5,419 nt of DNA from Rhodoplanes sp049284695 (GTDB lineage: Bacteria; Pseudomonadota; Alphaproteobacteria; Rhizobiales; Xanthobacteraceae): NCBI GenBank assembly GCA_049284695.1, contig JBAPYK010000465.1, positions 1-5,419 on the forward strand, given 5' to 3'. Below, one piece after another: positions 1 through 5,389 of this stretch. Below the pieces are notes generated by a model that searched no databases, was not told where the DNA came from, and saw nothing but the letters and a program-made list of their open reading frames with translations. Each line of letters starts with the position of its first letter. Position 1 is the stretch's first letter. The position numbers and the translations under genes were made by a program.

Positions 1-664
1 CGAGCGTGGTGACTGACACGGCGACGCGCACCAGCCGGCGCTTGGCCATGCGCGACAGAATATCGAGGTCGCGCAGGATCAGGTCCGATTTGGTGACGAT
101 GCCGACCGGATGGCCGGCCTTGTCCAGAACCTTAAGAATGCGCCGCATCAATTCATAACGACGCTCGATCGGCTGATAGGGATCGGTATTGGTGCCGATG
201 GCGATGGTGCGCGGAACGTAGTTCGCGGCCGACAGCTCGCGCTCGAGCAGTTCGGGCGCATCCGGTTTCATGAACAGTTTCGATTCGAAGTCGAGGCCGG
301 GCGACAGGCCGAGATAGGCATGGGTCGGCCGCGCAAAACAGTAGACGCAGCCGTGTTCGCAACCGCGATAGGGATTGATCGAGCGGTCGAAGGAAATGTC
401 CGGAGAATCGTTGCGGGTGATGACCTTGCGCGCCGTGTCGATCGCCACCGTGGTCGCAAACGGCGGCAGGTCGTCGAGGCTCTGCCAGCCGTCATCGAAG
501 GCGATGCGGGCGATCGGCTCGTAACGGCCGCTCGCATTCGACTGCGCGCCGCGCCCGCGCCGCCGCTTCGCCTCGACCGCAACGCCGCGCAAGCCCTCCG
601 CCGGCCCCGCTTGCGGCGGTTCCGGCGGAGGGAGGCGGAGGGCGGCGGAGGACGACCTGGCCAT
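1..664 (-). CDS. PA0069-family radical SAM protein, 5' part (C-terminus beyond window)
   Basis: Translation from the ATG at 664-662 gives 221 residues without a stop before the left edge; relatives are roughly 350-380 residues, so the C-terminal third is missing. Residues 97-110 read NPYRGCEHGCVYCF, with C102, C106 and C109 forming the CX3CX2C cluster that binds the 4Fe-4S/SAM centre. GTNTDPYQPIE at 157-167 and VTKSDLILRDLDIL at 190-203 are typical of the PA0069/spore-photoproduct-lyase-like branch. An arginine-rich RRRGRGAQSNASGRYE stretch (34-49) precedes the core and is typical of this family. The substrate is not known for this family; the enzyme should be cytosolic. An in-frame TAG lies four codons upstream of the ATG, so this is the earliest possible start. 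Residues 4-14 are encoded by a 10-bp tandem repeat, and a LexA-like motif lies 23 bases upstream. Family assignment is firm; function is not. Confidence 0.93.
   Translation of the reverse strand, partial: MARSSSAALRLPPPEPPQAGPAEGLRGVAVEAKRRRGRGAQSNASGRYEPIARIAFDDGWQSLDDLPPFATTVAIDTARKVITRNDSPDISFDRSINPYRGCEHGCVYCFARPTHAYLGLSPGLDFESKLFMKPDAPELLERELSAANYVPRTIAIGTNTDPYQPIERRYELMRRILKVLDKAGHPVGIVTKSDLILRDLDILSRMAKRRLVRVAVSVTTL
624..653. repeat. 10-bp tandem repeat, three copies, inside the radical SAM coding start
   Basis: On the plus strand the units are GGCGGAGGGA, GGCGGAGGGC and GGCGGAGGAC, each 10 bases and directly adjacent. They encode residues 4-14 of the minus-strand radical SAM protein (SSSAALRLPPP). 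The unit length is not a multiple of three, so gain or loss of one copy would shift the reading frame. The tract is also very G-rich, with nine GG or GGG runs separated by single bases, so it could fold as a two-layer G-quadruplex on the template strand. The repeat is directly visible; any variability is inference. Confidence 0.85.
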
Positions 665-686
665 GGCCTCTGCCTAGCACAGAAAC

Positions 687-701
687 GAACATAACATGAA
701 C
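687..701 (-). promoter_or_regulatory. Candidate LexA (SOS) box, GTTC-N7-GTTC
   Basis: On the minus strand the sequence is GTTC-ATGTTAT-GTTC, an exact match to the direct-repeat LexA box known from alphaproteobacteria. It ends 23 bases before the radical SAM ATG, where a repressor could block its promoter, and sits in a short AT-rich patch of otherwise GC-rich DNA. It is about 190 bases from the divergent glycosyltransferase start, so the radical SAM gene is the likelier target. Eight fixed bases do occur by chance, so position and base composition carry much of the weight. Confidence 0.5.
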
Positions 702-893
702 AAATATGCGTGAGTCGTCGGCAGCGCGAATTTTCGCTCCGGTGCAATCAGACTGCGCCTTGCGCGGTCGCATTTTCTGCGGCGATCCGGCTCCCACTTC
801 GCCGGAAATTGCTCCCAGTGCCGTGAATGCAAGCTCGCCTCGGGCCGAAAGTGACATTTATATTGCCGGCGCCATCCACCACAGCGAGGGGCC

Positions 894-1475
894 ATGCTGA
901 GCGTCATCATCGCCACCCGAAACTGCGAGCGCGCGCTGGTGCACACGCTTTCCATGCTGGTCGGCGCGTCCGTCGCGGGCGTCGTGCGCGACGTGGTGGT
1001 CGCCGATGCGGGATCGAGCGACGAAACCGGGGAGATAGCCGATATCGCCGGCTGCGCCCTGCTCGTCTCCGGGGCGCCGCTCGCAACGCGGCTGCGCGAG
1101 GCGGCGGGCGCGGCGCGCGGCGCCTGGTTGCTCTTTCTGCGGCCGGGAACCGTGCTCGAGGCGAGCTGGGTCGAAGAGGCGGCGCGCTTTGTGACCGACG
1201 CCGAGCGGCGCGGCAGCGCCGAGACGGCGGCGGTGTTCCGCTCTCAGCCGCTGCCGGGCCGCTCCGTCGCAGCGCAGGCGCTGGCGCTGCTCGCGGAGGC
1301 GCTGCGGCGGACGCCGGATCCCGGCCAGGGCCTCATCATCAGCCGCCAGTTCTACGAGTCCGTGGGCCGTCACCGGCTCCAGGCCGGCGATCCGGAGGCC
1401 GACCTGCTGCGCCGGATCGGCCGCAGCCGTCTCGTCCGGCTGCGCAGCGGGATCACGCCGTTCGACGCCGACTGA
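894..1475 (+). CDS. Short GT2-type (GT-A fold) glycosyltransferase-like protein
   Basis: The 193-residue product begins MLSVIIATRN, the first beta strand and nucleotide-binding loop of GT-A enzymes, and has VVVADAGSSDET (34-45) where GT2 enzymes carry a DDGSxD-type motif. The stretch GLIISRQFYESVG (146-158) followed by GDPEADLLRRIGR (165-177) resembles the acceptor-side region of the small TIGR04283-like GT2 proteins, where an ED pair precedes a LxRRLRR helix. The usual metal-binding DXD after the WLLFL strand is absent: residues 78-86 read WLLFLRPGT. No membrane segment or signal peptide is evident, so it should be cytosolic or peripheral. The ATG at 894 follows GAGGGG closely, and a TATATT at 859-864 could be a -10 element, although no good -35 is visible. 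Sugar donor and acceptor are unknown; it may not be an active transferase. Confidence 0.8.
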   Translation: MLSVIIATRNCERALVHTLSMLVGASVAGVVRDVVVADAGSSDETGEIADIAGCALLVSGAPLATRLREAAGAARGAWLLFLRPGTVLEASWVEEAARFVTDAERRGSAETAAVFRSQPLPGRSVAAQALALLAEALRRTPDPGQGLIISRQFYESVGRHRLQAGDPEADLLRRIGRSRLVRLRSGITPFDAD

Positions 1476-1514
1476 CCTGGGGCGAGCTGACGCTGGACGA
1501 GGACGCGGCAAAAT

Positions 1515-1533
1515 TACTTGACTTAGACAAGTA
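1515..1533. promoter_or_regulatory. 19-bp inverted repeat, candidate MarR-type operator
   Basis: TACTTGACTTAGACAAGTA is a near-perfect palindrome: eight of nine base pairs match around a single central base, with perfect six-base outer arms TACTTG and CAAGTA. It lies 46 bases upstream of the MarR-GNAT start in an AT-rich island within GC-rich DNA. MarR proteins typically bind palindromes of about this size and often control their own gene, so autoregulation is the natural reading. A TATATT hexamer at 1532-1537 overlaps its right edge and could be a -10 element; no matching -35 is clear. Confidence 0.55.
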
Positions 1534-1540
1534 TATTTGT
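1527..1540. promoter_or_regulatory. Second, overlapping inverted repeat next to the candidate operator
   Basis: ACAAGTATATTTGT is a 14-bp inverted repeat with six of seven pairs matching. It shares its left arm, CAAGTA, with the right arm of the 1515-1533 palindrome. The region therefore carries three related half-sites, TACTTG, CAAGTA and TATTTG (the last being CAAATA on the other strand). This arrangement would allow two alternative or cooperative dimer positions. The repeat is visible; binding is inferred. Confidence 0.35.
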
Positions 1541-1579
1541 TGACTCTGTCACGCAATCGTCCAAGCAGCATTATCCGCG

Positions 1580-2506
1580 ATGGCTACGCCGCAAATTGCC
1601 GACCGCATCGGCGCCGTGCGCCGGTTCAATCGCTTCTACACCCGCCAGATCGGCCTGCTGCGGGACGGCATGGTCGACACCCGCTTCTCCCTGACCGAAG
1701 CGCGCGTTCTCTACGAGCTGGGACAAGCGCCGGAGTCCACCGCGACGGCGATTGCCGCGGCCCTCGGCCTCGACCACGGTTATCTGAGCCGCCTCCTCGG
1801 CGGATTCGCCGAGGCGGGCCTGATCACGCGCAAGCCGTCGCCCGAGGACGGCCGGCAAACGCTGCTCGCGCTCAGCGCCAAAGGCCGCGCCACGTTCCAG
1901 AAACTCGACCGCGGCTCGCACAACCTGGTCGGCGCGCTGCTGGAAACCATGGCGGAGCCGCGCCAGCAGCAAATGGTCGAGGCCATGCAAACGATCGAGC
2001 GCTGCTTGGCGCCTGACGCCGCGCCGCCCACCATCGTGCTGCGCCCGCACCGGGCCGGCGACATGGGCTGGGTGCTTGAAAGCCACGCCACGCACTATGC
2101 CGCAGAGCAAGGATGGGGTGCGGGCTTCGAGGCGCTTGTCGCCGGAATCGTCGCGCAGTTTTTGCGCGAGTTCGACCCGGCGCGCGAGCGCTGCTGGATC
2201 GCCGAGATGGACGGCGCACGGGTCGGCTCCGTGTTTCTGGTCAAGGGCGGCGACGAGGTTGCGAAGCTGCGCCTGTTGCTGGTCGAGCCACAGGCGCGCG
2301 GCTTGGGCCTTGGCCGGCGTCTGGTGGACGAATGCATCCGGTTCGCGCGCGAGGCCCGCTACCGCCGCATCACGCTGTGGACCCAGAGCATCCTCACCAG
2401 CGCCCGGACGATTTACGAGCGGGCGGGTTTCCGCTTAGTGCGCGAGGAGCCTCACCACAGCTTCGGCCACGATCTCATCGGCGAGACGTGGGAACTTGAC
2501 CTTTAA
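1580..2506 (+). CDS. MarR-type regulator fused to a GNAT N-acetyltransferase
   Basis: This 308-residue protein has two domains. Residues 1-145 form a MarR winged helix: the opening IGAVRRFNRFYTRQIGLL is typical of such fusions, the recognition helix region is LDHGYLSRLLGGFAEAGLI (64-82), and the wing is RKPSPEDGRQTLLALSAKG (84-102). Residues 151-308 form a GNAT domain that should transfer an acetyl group from acetyl-CoA: LLLVEPQARGLGLGRRLVDECI (232-253) contains the RGLGLG pyrophosphate-binding loop, and SARTIYERAGFRLV (274-287) is motif B. Length and domain order match the known bifunctional family; the acetyl acceptor is unknown. The ATG at 1580 lacks a clear Shine-Dalgarno sequence, but no start codon is apparent in frame just upstream and the N-terminus fits relatives. 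The upstream palindromes suggest autoregulation. The gene converges on moaB with only four bases between stop codons. Confidence 0.93.
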   Translation: MATPQIADRIGAVRRFNRFYTRQIGLLRDGMVDTRFSLTEARVLYELGQAPESTATAIAAALGLDHGYLSRLLGGFAEAGLITRKPSPEDGRQTLLALSAKGRATFQKLDRGSHNLVGALLETMAEPRQQQMVEAMQTIERCLAPDAAPPTIVLRPHRAGDMGWVLESHATHYAAEQGWGAGFEALVAGIVAQFLREFDPARERCWIAEMDGARVGSVFLVKGGDEVAKLRLLLVEPQARGLGLGRRLVDECIRFAREARYRRITLWTQSILTSARTIYERAGFRLVREEPHHSFGHDLIGETWELDL

Positions 2507-2510
2507 TCGA

Positions 2511-3074
2511 CTAGATCGTCGCCCCTCTCGCCTTCGGCCGGCGCAGATGCTCGTCGAGTCGGGGCAGCAGCTCGACGAAATTGCACGGCTGGTGGCGATA
2601 ATCGAGCTGATAAACGAGGATGTGGTCCCAGGCGTCCTTGCACGCGCCCGGCGAGCCGGGCAGGCAGAAGATGTAGGTTGAGCGCGCAACCCCCGCGGTC
2701 GCCCGCGTTTGGATCGCGGAGGTCCCGATCTTTTCGAAGCTCACCAAGAGAAAGAGGACCGCGAAGCCGTCCATTTTTTTCTCGAACAGCGGTTCGATCG
2801 CCTCCGGCGTGACATCGCGGCCCGTGAAGCCGGTGCCGCCGGTGGTGATCACCACATCGATCTCGGGGTCGGCAATCCAAGCTTCGACGCGGCTGCGGAT
2901 CGCGGCGACATCGTCGGGCACGATCGCGCGATCGGCGATGGCGTGACCGGCCGAGACGATGCGCTCCGCGAGGGTCGCGCCGGATCTATCGTCCTCATAC
3001 ATGCGCGTGTCGGATACGGTAAGCACCGCAATTCTCAACGGCACGAATTGTTTGCTCTCGTTCAATTCTGACAT
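2511..3074 (-). CDS. moaB: MoaB/MogA-family molybdenum cofactor biosynthesis protein
   Basis: The 187-residue product carries the family hallmarks: FVPLRIAVLTVSDTR (10-24), the MPT-binding TTGGTGFTGRDVTPEAI (77-93) and YIFCLPGSPGACKDAWD (134-150). Proteins of this family act in the cytosol on molybdopterin; MogA-type members adenylylate it before molybdenum insertion, and many alphaproteobacterial MoaB proteins probably do the same, which is inference here. The open frame extends up to a GTG at 3116, and ATGs at 3080 and 3074 are both possible. I chose 3074 (MSELNES) because AGGA at 3087-3084 is then nine bases away, against three for 3080; the product is then also near the usual family length. 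It lies 38 bases downstream of the metallopeptidase gene on the same strand, so co-transcription is likely, although no functional link between the two is known to me. No intrinsic terminator is visible at the 3' end. Confidence 0.95.
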   Translation of the reverse strand: MSELNESKQFVPLRIAVLTVSDTRMYEDDRSGATLAERIVSAGHAIADRAIVPDDVAAIRSRVEAWIADPEIDVVITTGGTGFTGRDVTPEAIEPLFEKKMDGFAVLFLLVSFEKIGTSAIQTRATAGVARSTYIFCLPGSPGACKDAWDHILVYQLDYRHQPCNFVELLPRLDEHLRRPKARGATI

Positions 3075-3083
3075 GTCCATCGG

Positions 3084-3087
3084 TCCT
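3084..3087 (-). promoter_or_regulatory. Ribosome binding site deciding the moaB start
   Basis: AGGA on the minus strand lies nine bases before the ATG at 3074 and only three before the competing ATG at 3080. This supports the 187-residue form of MoaB. Confidence 0.6.
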
Positions 3088-3112
3088 GCAAGGCGTAGCG
3101 AGGTCGCAATAA

Positions 3113-4027
3113 TCACAGATTGGCGGTGCGGAAAGTATTGCAGGCGGCGATCGTTCCTTCCTTGAAACCGATCTGGAACCAGTGCTGGCGCTGCGCGGAG
3201 GTGCCGTGCGTAAAGGAGTCCGGCACGACATAGCCGCGCGCCTGCTTCTGCAGCTTGTCGTCGCCGATGGCCGATGCGGTTTGCAGCGCGGCTTGGATAT
3301 CGCCCGGCTCGATCACCTTCCAGCGCTCATCGGCGCCGTGCGCCCAGACGCCGGCGAAGCAATCGGCCTGCAACTCGATCTGGACCTGCAAGTGATTGGC
3401 CTCCGCCTTGGGAAGGCTGCGTTGAATCTCCTGCGCCTTGGGAAGAATGCCGAGCAGGTTCTGCACGTGATGGCCGACCTCATGAGCGATCACGTAGGCC
3501 TGCGCAAATTGGCACGACTTGGAGCCGACCTGGCAGCCGCGGAAGCGCTGCTCGATCTCGCGGAAGAACGACGTATCGAGATAGACCTTGCGGTCCGCCG
3601 GACAATAGAACGGCCCCATCGCCTTCTGCGCGACTCCGCCGCATTTTTGATCCGTTACGTCGCGATAGAGCACGAGAACCGGCCCGCGATACTGTTTACC
3701 AGCCTTGGCAAAAATTTCTTTCCATTGAAAGTCGGCGCTGCCGAGAACCTTGGAGACGAACTGGCCCATCTGGTCGTCAGGTTGGCCGGTGCGGCGCGAC
3801 TGACCGGACGGTTCACGATATTCCGTTTGCGAGCCGCCCGACATCATTTCGGCGCCGCCGATGAGCAGCCGCGGGTCAATGCCGAGCGCCCAGCCGATCA
3901 GCCCGAGCACCACGATTGTCCCGATCCCCAGACCGCCGCCGCCAATCGGGCCGAATCCGCCTCGGGGGCCGTCCTCGCCGCGGCGATCCTCGACATTGTC
4001 GCTGCCCGGCAGATTTTCCCAACGCAT
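3113..4027 (-). CDS. ypfJ: YpfJ-type putative neutral zinc metallopeptidase
   Basis: From the ATG at 4027 the product is 304 residues and starts MRWENLPGSDNVEDRRGEDG, the characteristic N-terminus of YpfJ-family proteins. A glycine-rich stretch leads into one hydrophobic segment, about residues 34-51 (GIGTIVVLGLIGWALGID), which should anchor the protein in the inner membrane. The C-terminal domain carries the zinc-binding HEVGH at 182-186, with E183 the expected catalytic base, and ELQADCFAGVWAH (218-230), whose acidic residues are candidates for the third ligand. Cysteines at 129, 142, 165 and 172 could form disulfides if the domain is periplasmic. Peptidase activity is predicted from the motif and substrates are unknown. 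The frame stays open to 4198, but the conserved N-terminus and a GGAG eight bases upstream fix the start at 4027. The stop codon is 38 bases before moaB. Two hairpins lie in the leader. Confidence 0.95.
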   Translation of the reverse strand: MRWENLPGSDNVEDRRGEDGPRGGFGPIGGGGLGIGTIVVLGLIGWALGIDPRLLIGGAEMMSGGSQTEYREPSGQSRRTGQPDDQMGQFVSKVLGSADFQWKEIFAKAGKQYRGPVLVLYRDVTDQKCGGVAQKAMGPFYCPADRKVYLDTSFFREIEQRFRGCQVGSKSCQFAQAYVIAHEVGHHVQNLLGILPKAQEIQRSLPKAEANHLQVQIELQADCFAGVWAHGADERWKVIEPGDIQAALQTASAIGDDKLQKQARGYVVPDSFTHGTSAQRQHWFQIGFKEGTIAACNTFRTANL

Positions 4028-4035
4028 CTGGTTTG

Positions 4036-4039
4036 CTCC
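4036..4039 (-). promoter_or_regulatory. Ribosome binding site deciding the metallopeptidase start
   Basis: GGAG on the minus strand lies eight bases before the ATG at 4027. It supports the conserved MRWE start over the longer open frame that begins at 4198. Confidence 0.65.
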
Positions 4040-4051
4040 GTCGCTTCGCTT

Positions 4052-4069
4052 CGGCGCATGGTTGCGCCG
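4052..4069 (-). other. Leader hairpin before the metallopeptidase RBS
   Basis: CGGCGCA and TGCGCCG form a perfect 7-bp stem around a four-base loop. On the minus strand it ends 12 bases before the GGAG ribosome binding site. It partly overlaps a GCGGC sequence (4066-4070, minus strand) that could instead pair with GCCGC at 4078-4082. The stem is visible; any role in controlling translation is inferred. Confidence 0.4.
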
Positions 4070-4070
4070 C

Positions 4071-4090
4071 AAAAAACGCGGCTTCGCCGC
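4071..4090 (-). terminator. Short terminator-like hairpin with T6 in the metallopeptidase leader
   Basis: On the minus strand GCGGC-GAA-GCCGC is followed by G and then TTTTTT. This has the shape of an intrinsic terminator, but the stem is only five pairs. It lies 44 bases upstream of the metallopeptidase ATG, where it would act as an attenuator or stop transcription arriving from the ccrM side. Chance occurrence is quite possible in DNA this GC-rich. Confidence 0.25.
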
Positions 4091-4169
4091 CCGGGCTAAC
4101 AGCACGCCCGGCGACAAGACGCGCAGGAGAATATGGTCGCAAGAAGAATAAGCCGCCAGTGTCGCACGA

Positions 4170-4184
4170 TTAAGCGCATTTTTA
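4170..4184 (+). promoter_or_regulatory. CtrA-like box (TTAA-N7-TTTA) upstream of ccrM
   Basis: TTAA-GCGCATT-TTTA matches the CtrA consensus TTAA-N7-TTAA at seven of eight bases with exact spacing. It ends 77 bases before the ccrM ATG, in an AT-rich patch of the divergent region. In Caulobacter the response regulator CtrA activates ccrM late in the cell cycle, so a CtrA site here would fit. No convincing -10 hexamer at standard spacing is seen, and the single mismatch keeps this a candidate only. Confidence 0.4.
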
Positions 4185-4221
4185 CTTTGCCCCGGCATAT
4201 TACGCGACGTCGGATGTAGGT

Positions 4222-4244
4222 ATTGCGTCGCCGATTGCGTCGCC
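4222..4244. repeat. Two-copy 12-bp-period direct repeat in the ccrM leader
   Basis: ATTGCGTCGCC occurs at 4222-4232 and again at 4234-4244, separated by one G. The core GCGTCGC appears a third time at 4273-4279, inside the ccrM coding start. The complementary GCGACG at 4204-4209 could pair with any of the three copies, so alternative leader folds are possible. Confidence 0.6.
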
Positions 4245-4245
4245 T

Positions 4246-4261
4246 GAGTTCGAGTTGAGTT
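4246..4261 (+). repeat. Three GAGTT repeats abutting the ccrM start codon
   Basis: GAGTT occurs at 4246-4250, 4252-4256 and 4257-4261, the last copy directly touching the ATG. They occupy the place of the ribosome binding site, where no good AGGAGG-like sequence is seen; the GAG cores may serve as weak Shine-Dalgarno elements. Confidence 0.45.
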
Positions 4262-5389
4262 ATGAGTGCATCGCGTCGCGGGGCGTCCAATGGGACGCCC
4301 CGCTTAACTTCGAGCCCGGCCGCTTGCTTCCGCATCGTAACCGGCGACTGCATCGCCGAGTTGGCGAAGCTTCCGCCATCCTCTGTCGATCTCGTCTTCG
4401 CCGATCCGCCCTATAACCTGCAGCTGCGCGGCGACCTCAAACGGCCCGACGATTCCCATGTCGACGCCGTCGATGCCGCCTGGGACAAATTCGAGAGCTT
4501 TGCCGCCTATGATGATTTCACGCGCGCCTGGCTGATGGCCTGCCGCCGCGTCATGAAGCCCACCGCGACGCTGTGGGTGATCGGCTCCTATCACAATATC
4601 TTCCGCGTCGGCGCCGCGCTCCAGGATATCGGTTTCTGGATCCTTAACGACGTTGTCTGGCGCAAGGCGAATCCGATGCCGAATTTCCGCGGGCGACGTT
4701 TCACTAATGCGCATGAAACTTTGATCTGGGCGGCGCGCGATCAGAGCGCGAAAGGCTATACGTTCAATTACGAAGCGCTGAAAGCAGGCAACGACGACGT
4801 TCAGATGCGTTCGGATTGGACGATCGCGCTGTGCACCGGCGAAGAACGCCTCAAGACGGCGGACGGCAAAAAGCTCCACCCTACGCAAAAGCCCGAGGCG
4901 CTGCTGTCGCGCATCATCCTGGCGTCGTCGCGACCGGACGACCTCGTGCTCGACCCGTTCTGCGGCACCGGCACCACCGGTGCGGTCGCGAAGCGTCTGG
5001 GCCGGCAATTCATCGGGTTAGAGCGGGTGCGCGACTATGCGCGCGCCGCCGAAGCGCGCATCGCCGCGGTCGAACCGCTCCCGCCGTCGACGCTGTCGTC
5101 CTTCCTGACCGCGCGGGAGGCCCCGCGCGTGCCGTTCGCGACGCTCATCGAACGCGGACTCGTCACGCCCGGCGCCAAGCTCGTCGACGCCAAGCGCAAG
5201 GTGAAGGCGCTGGTGCGGCCCGACGGCGCAATCGCGCTGGGCGAAGCGGTCGGCTCGATCCATCGCATCGGCGCGCTCGCCCAGGGACTCGAAGCGTGCA
5301 ACGGCTGGACCTTCTGGCACGTGGAGACGCCGAACGGCCTCACCTCGATCGACGCGCTGCGCGCCGAGGTGCGGGCGGAGCTCGCTTGA
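4262..5389 (+). CDS. ccrM: CcrM-type cell-cycle DNA adenine methyltransferase (GANTC)
   Basis: This 375-residue protein closely follows Caulobacter CcrM throughout. Motif IV, DLVFADPPYNLQL (43-55), contains the catalytic DPPY. GSYHNIFRVG (108-117), WILNDVVWRKANPMPNFRG (126-144) and HPTQKPEALL (206-215) follow. Motif I, LDPFCGTGTTG (230-240), binds SAM. DPPY preceding motif I marks a beta-class N6-adenine enzyme. Residues about 285-375 form the C-terminal extension with VRPDG (318-322), GSIHRIGAL (331-339) and ACNGWTFWH (345-353), needed in CcrM for DNA recognition. Family knowledge predicts methylation of the adenine in GANTC. Its N-terminus is about 17 residues longer than in Caulobacter. 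The ATG at 4262 is the first possible start, since an in-frame TGA sits two codons upstream, and no other ATG occurs before M92. There is no partner restriction gene, as expected for an orphan methylase. Confidence 0.96.
   Translation: MSASRRGASNGTPRLTSSPAACFRIVTGDCIAELAKLPPSSVDLVFADPPYNLQLRGDLKRPDDSHVDAVDAAWDKFESFAAYDDFTRAWLMACRRVMKPTATLWVIGSYHNIFRVGAALQDIGFWILNDVVWRKANPMPNFRGRRFTNAHETLIWAARDQSAKGYTFNYEALKAGNDDVQMRSDWTIALCTGEERLKTADGKKLHPTQKPEALLSRIILASSRPDDLVLDPFCGTGTTGAVAKRLGRQFIGLERVRDYARAAEARIAAVEPLPPSTLSSFLTAREAPRVPFATLIERGLVTPGAKLVDAKRKVKALVRPDGAIALGEAVGSIHRIGALAQGLEACNGWTFWHVETPNGLTSIDALRAEVRAELA
4278..4303 (+). other. Perfect 11-bp stem hairpin inside the first codons of ccrM
   Basis: GCGGGGCGTCC at 4278-4288 pairs perfectly with its complement at 4293-4303 around the loop AATG. 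It spans codons 6-14, in the variable N-terminal extension before the conserved core begins near residue 24. A GC-rich stem this close to the start codon should hinder ribosome loading unless opened. It resembles a terminator stem, but only TT and then mixed sequence follows, so factor-independent termination is unlikely. Confidence 0.75.

Noticed and set aside
1518..1545. The two TTGACT hexamers as -35 elements for the MarR-GNAT gene
   Set aside because: Neither has a plausible -10 hexamer at 16-18 bases. They are noted only as part of the operator-like region.
858..1571. A 237-codon open frame on the minus strand opposite the glycosyltransferase
   Set aside because: It is arginine- and alanine-rich with no recognisable motif, as expected of a GC-rich antisense shadow. 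The plus-strand frame has clear GT-A motifs and a ribosome binding site.
3182..4099. A 305-codon plus-strand open frame opposite the zinc metallopeptidase
   Set aside because: It mirrors the codon pattern of the opposite strand and shows no domain. The minus-strand protein has HEVGH and the conserved YpfJ N-terminus.
4028..4198. A 57-residue N-terminal extension of the metallopeptidase
   Set aside because: The family starts at MRWE. The extension has no conserved feature, and the GGAG at 4036-4039 supports the start at 4027.
4304..5008. A 234-codon minus-strand open frame opposite ccrM
   Set aside because: It lies wholly within the highly conserved methyltransferase and has no motif of its own.
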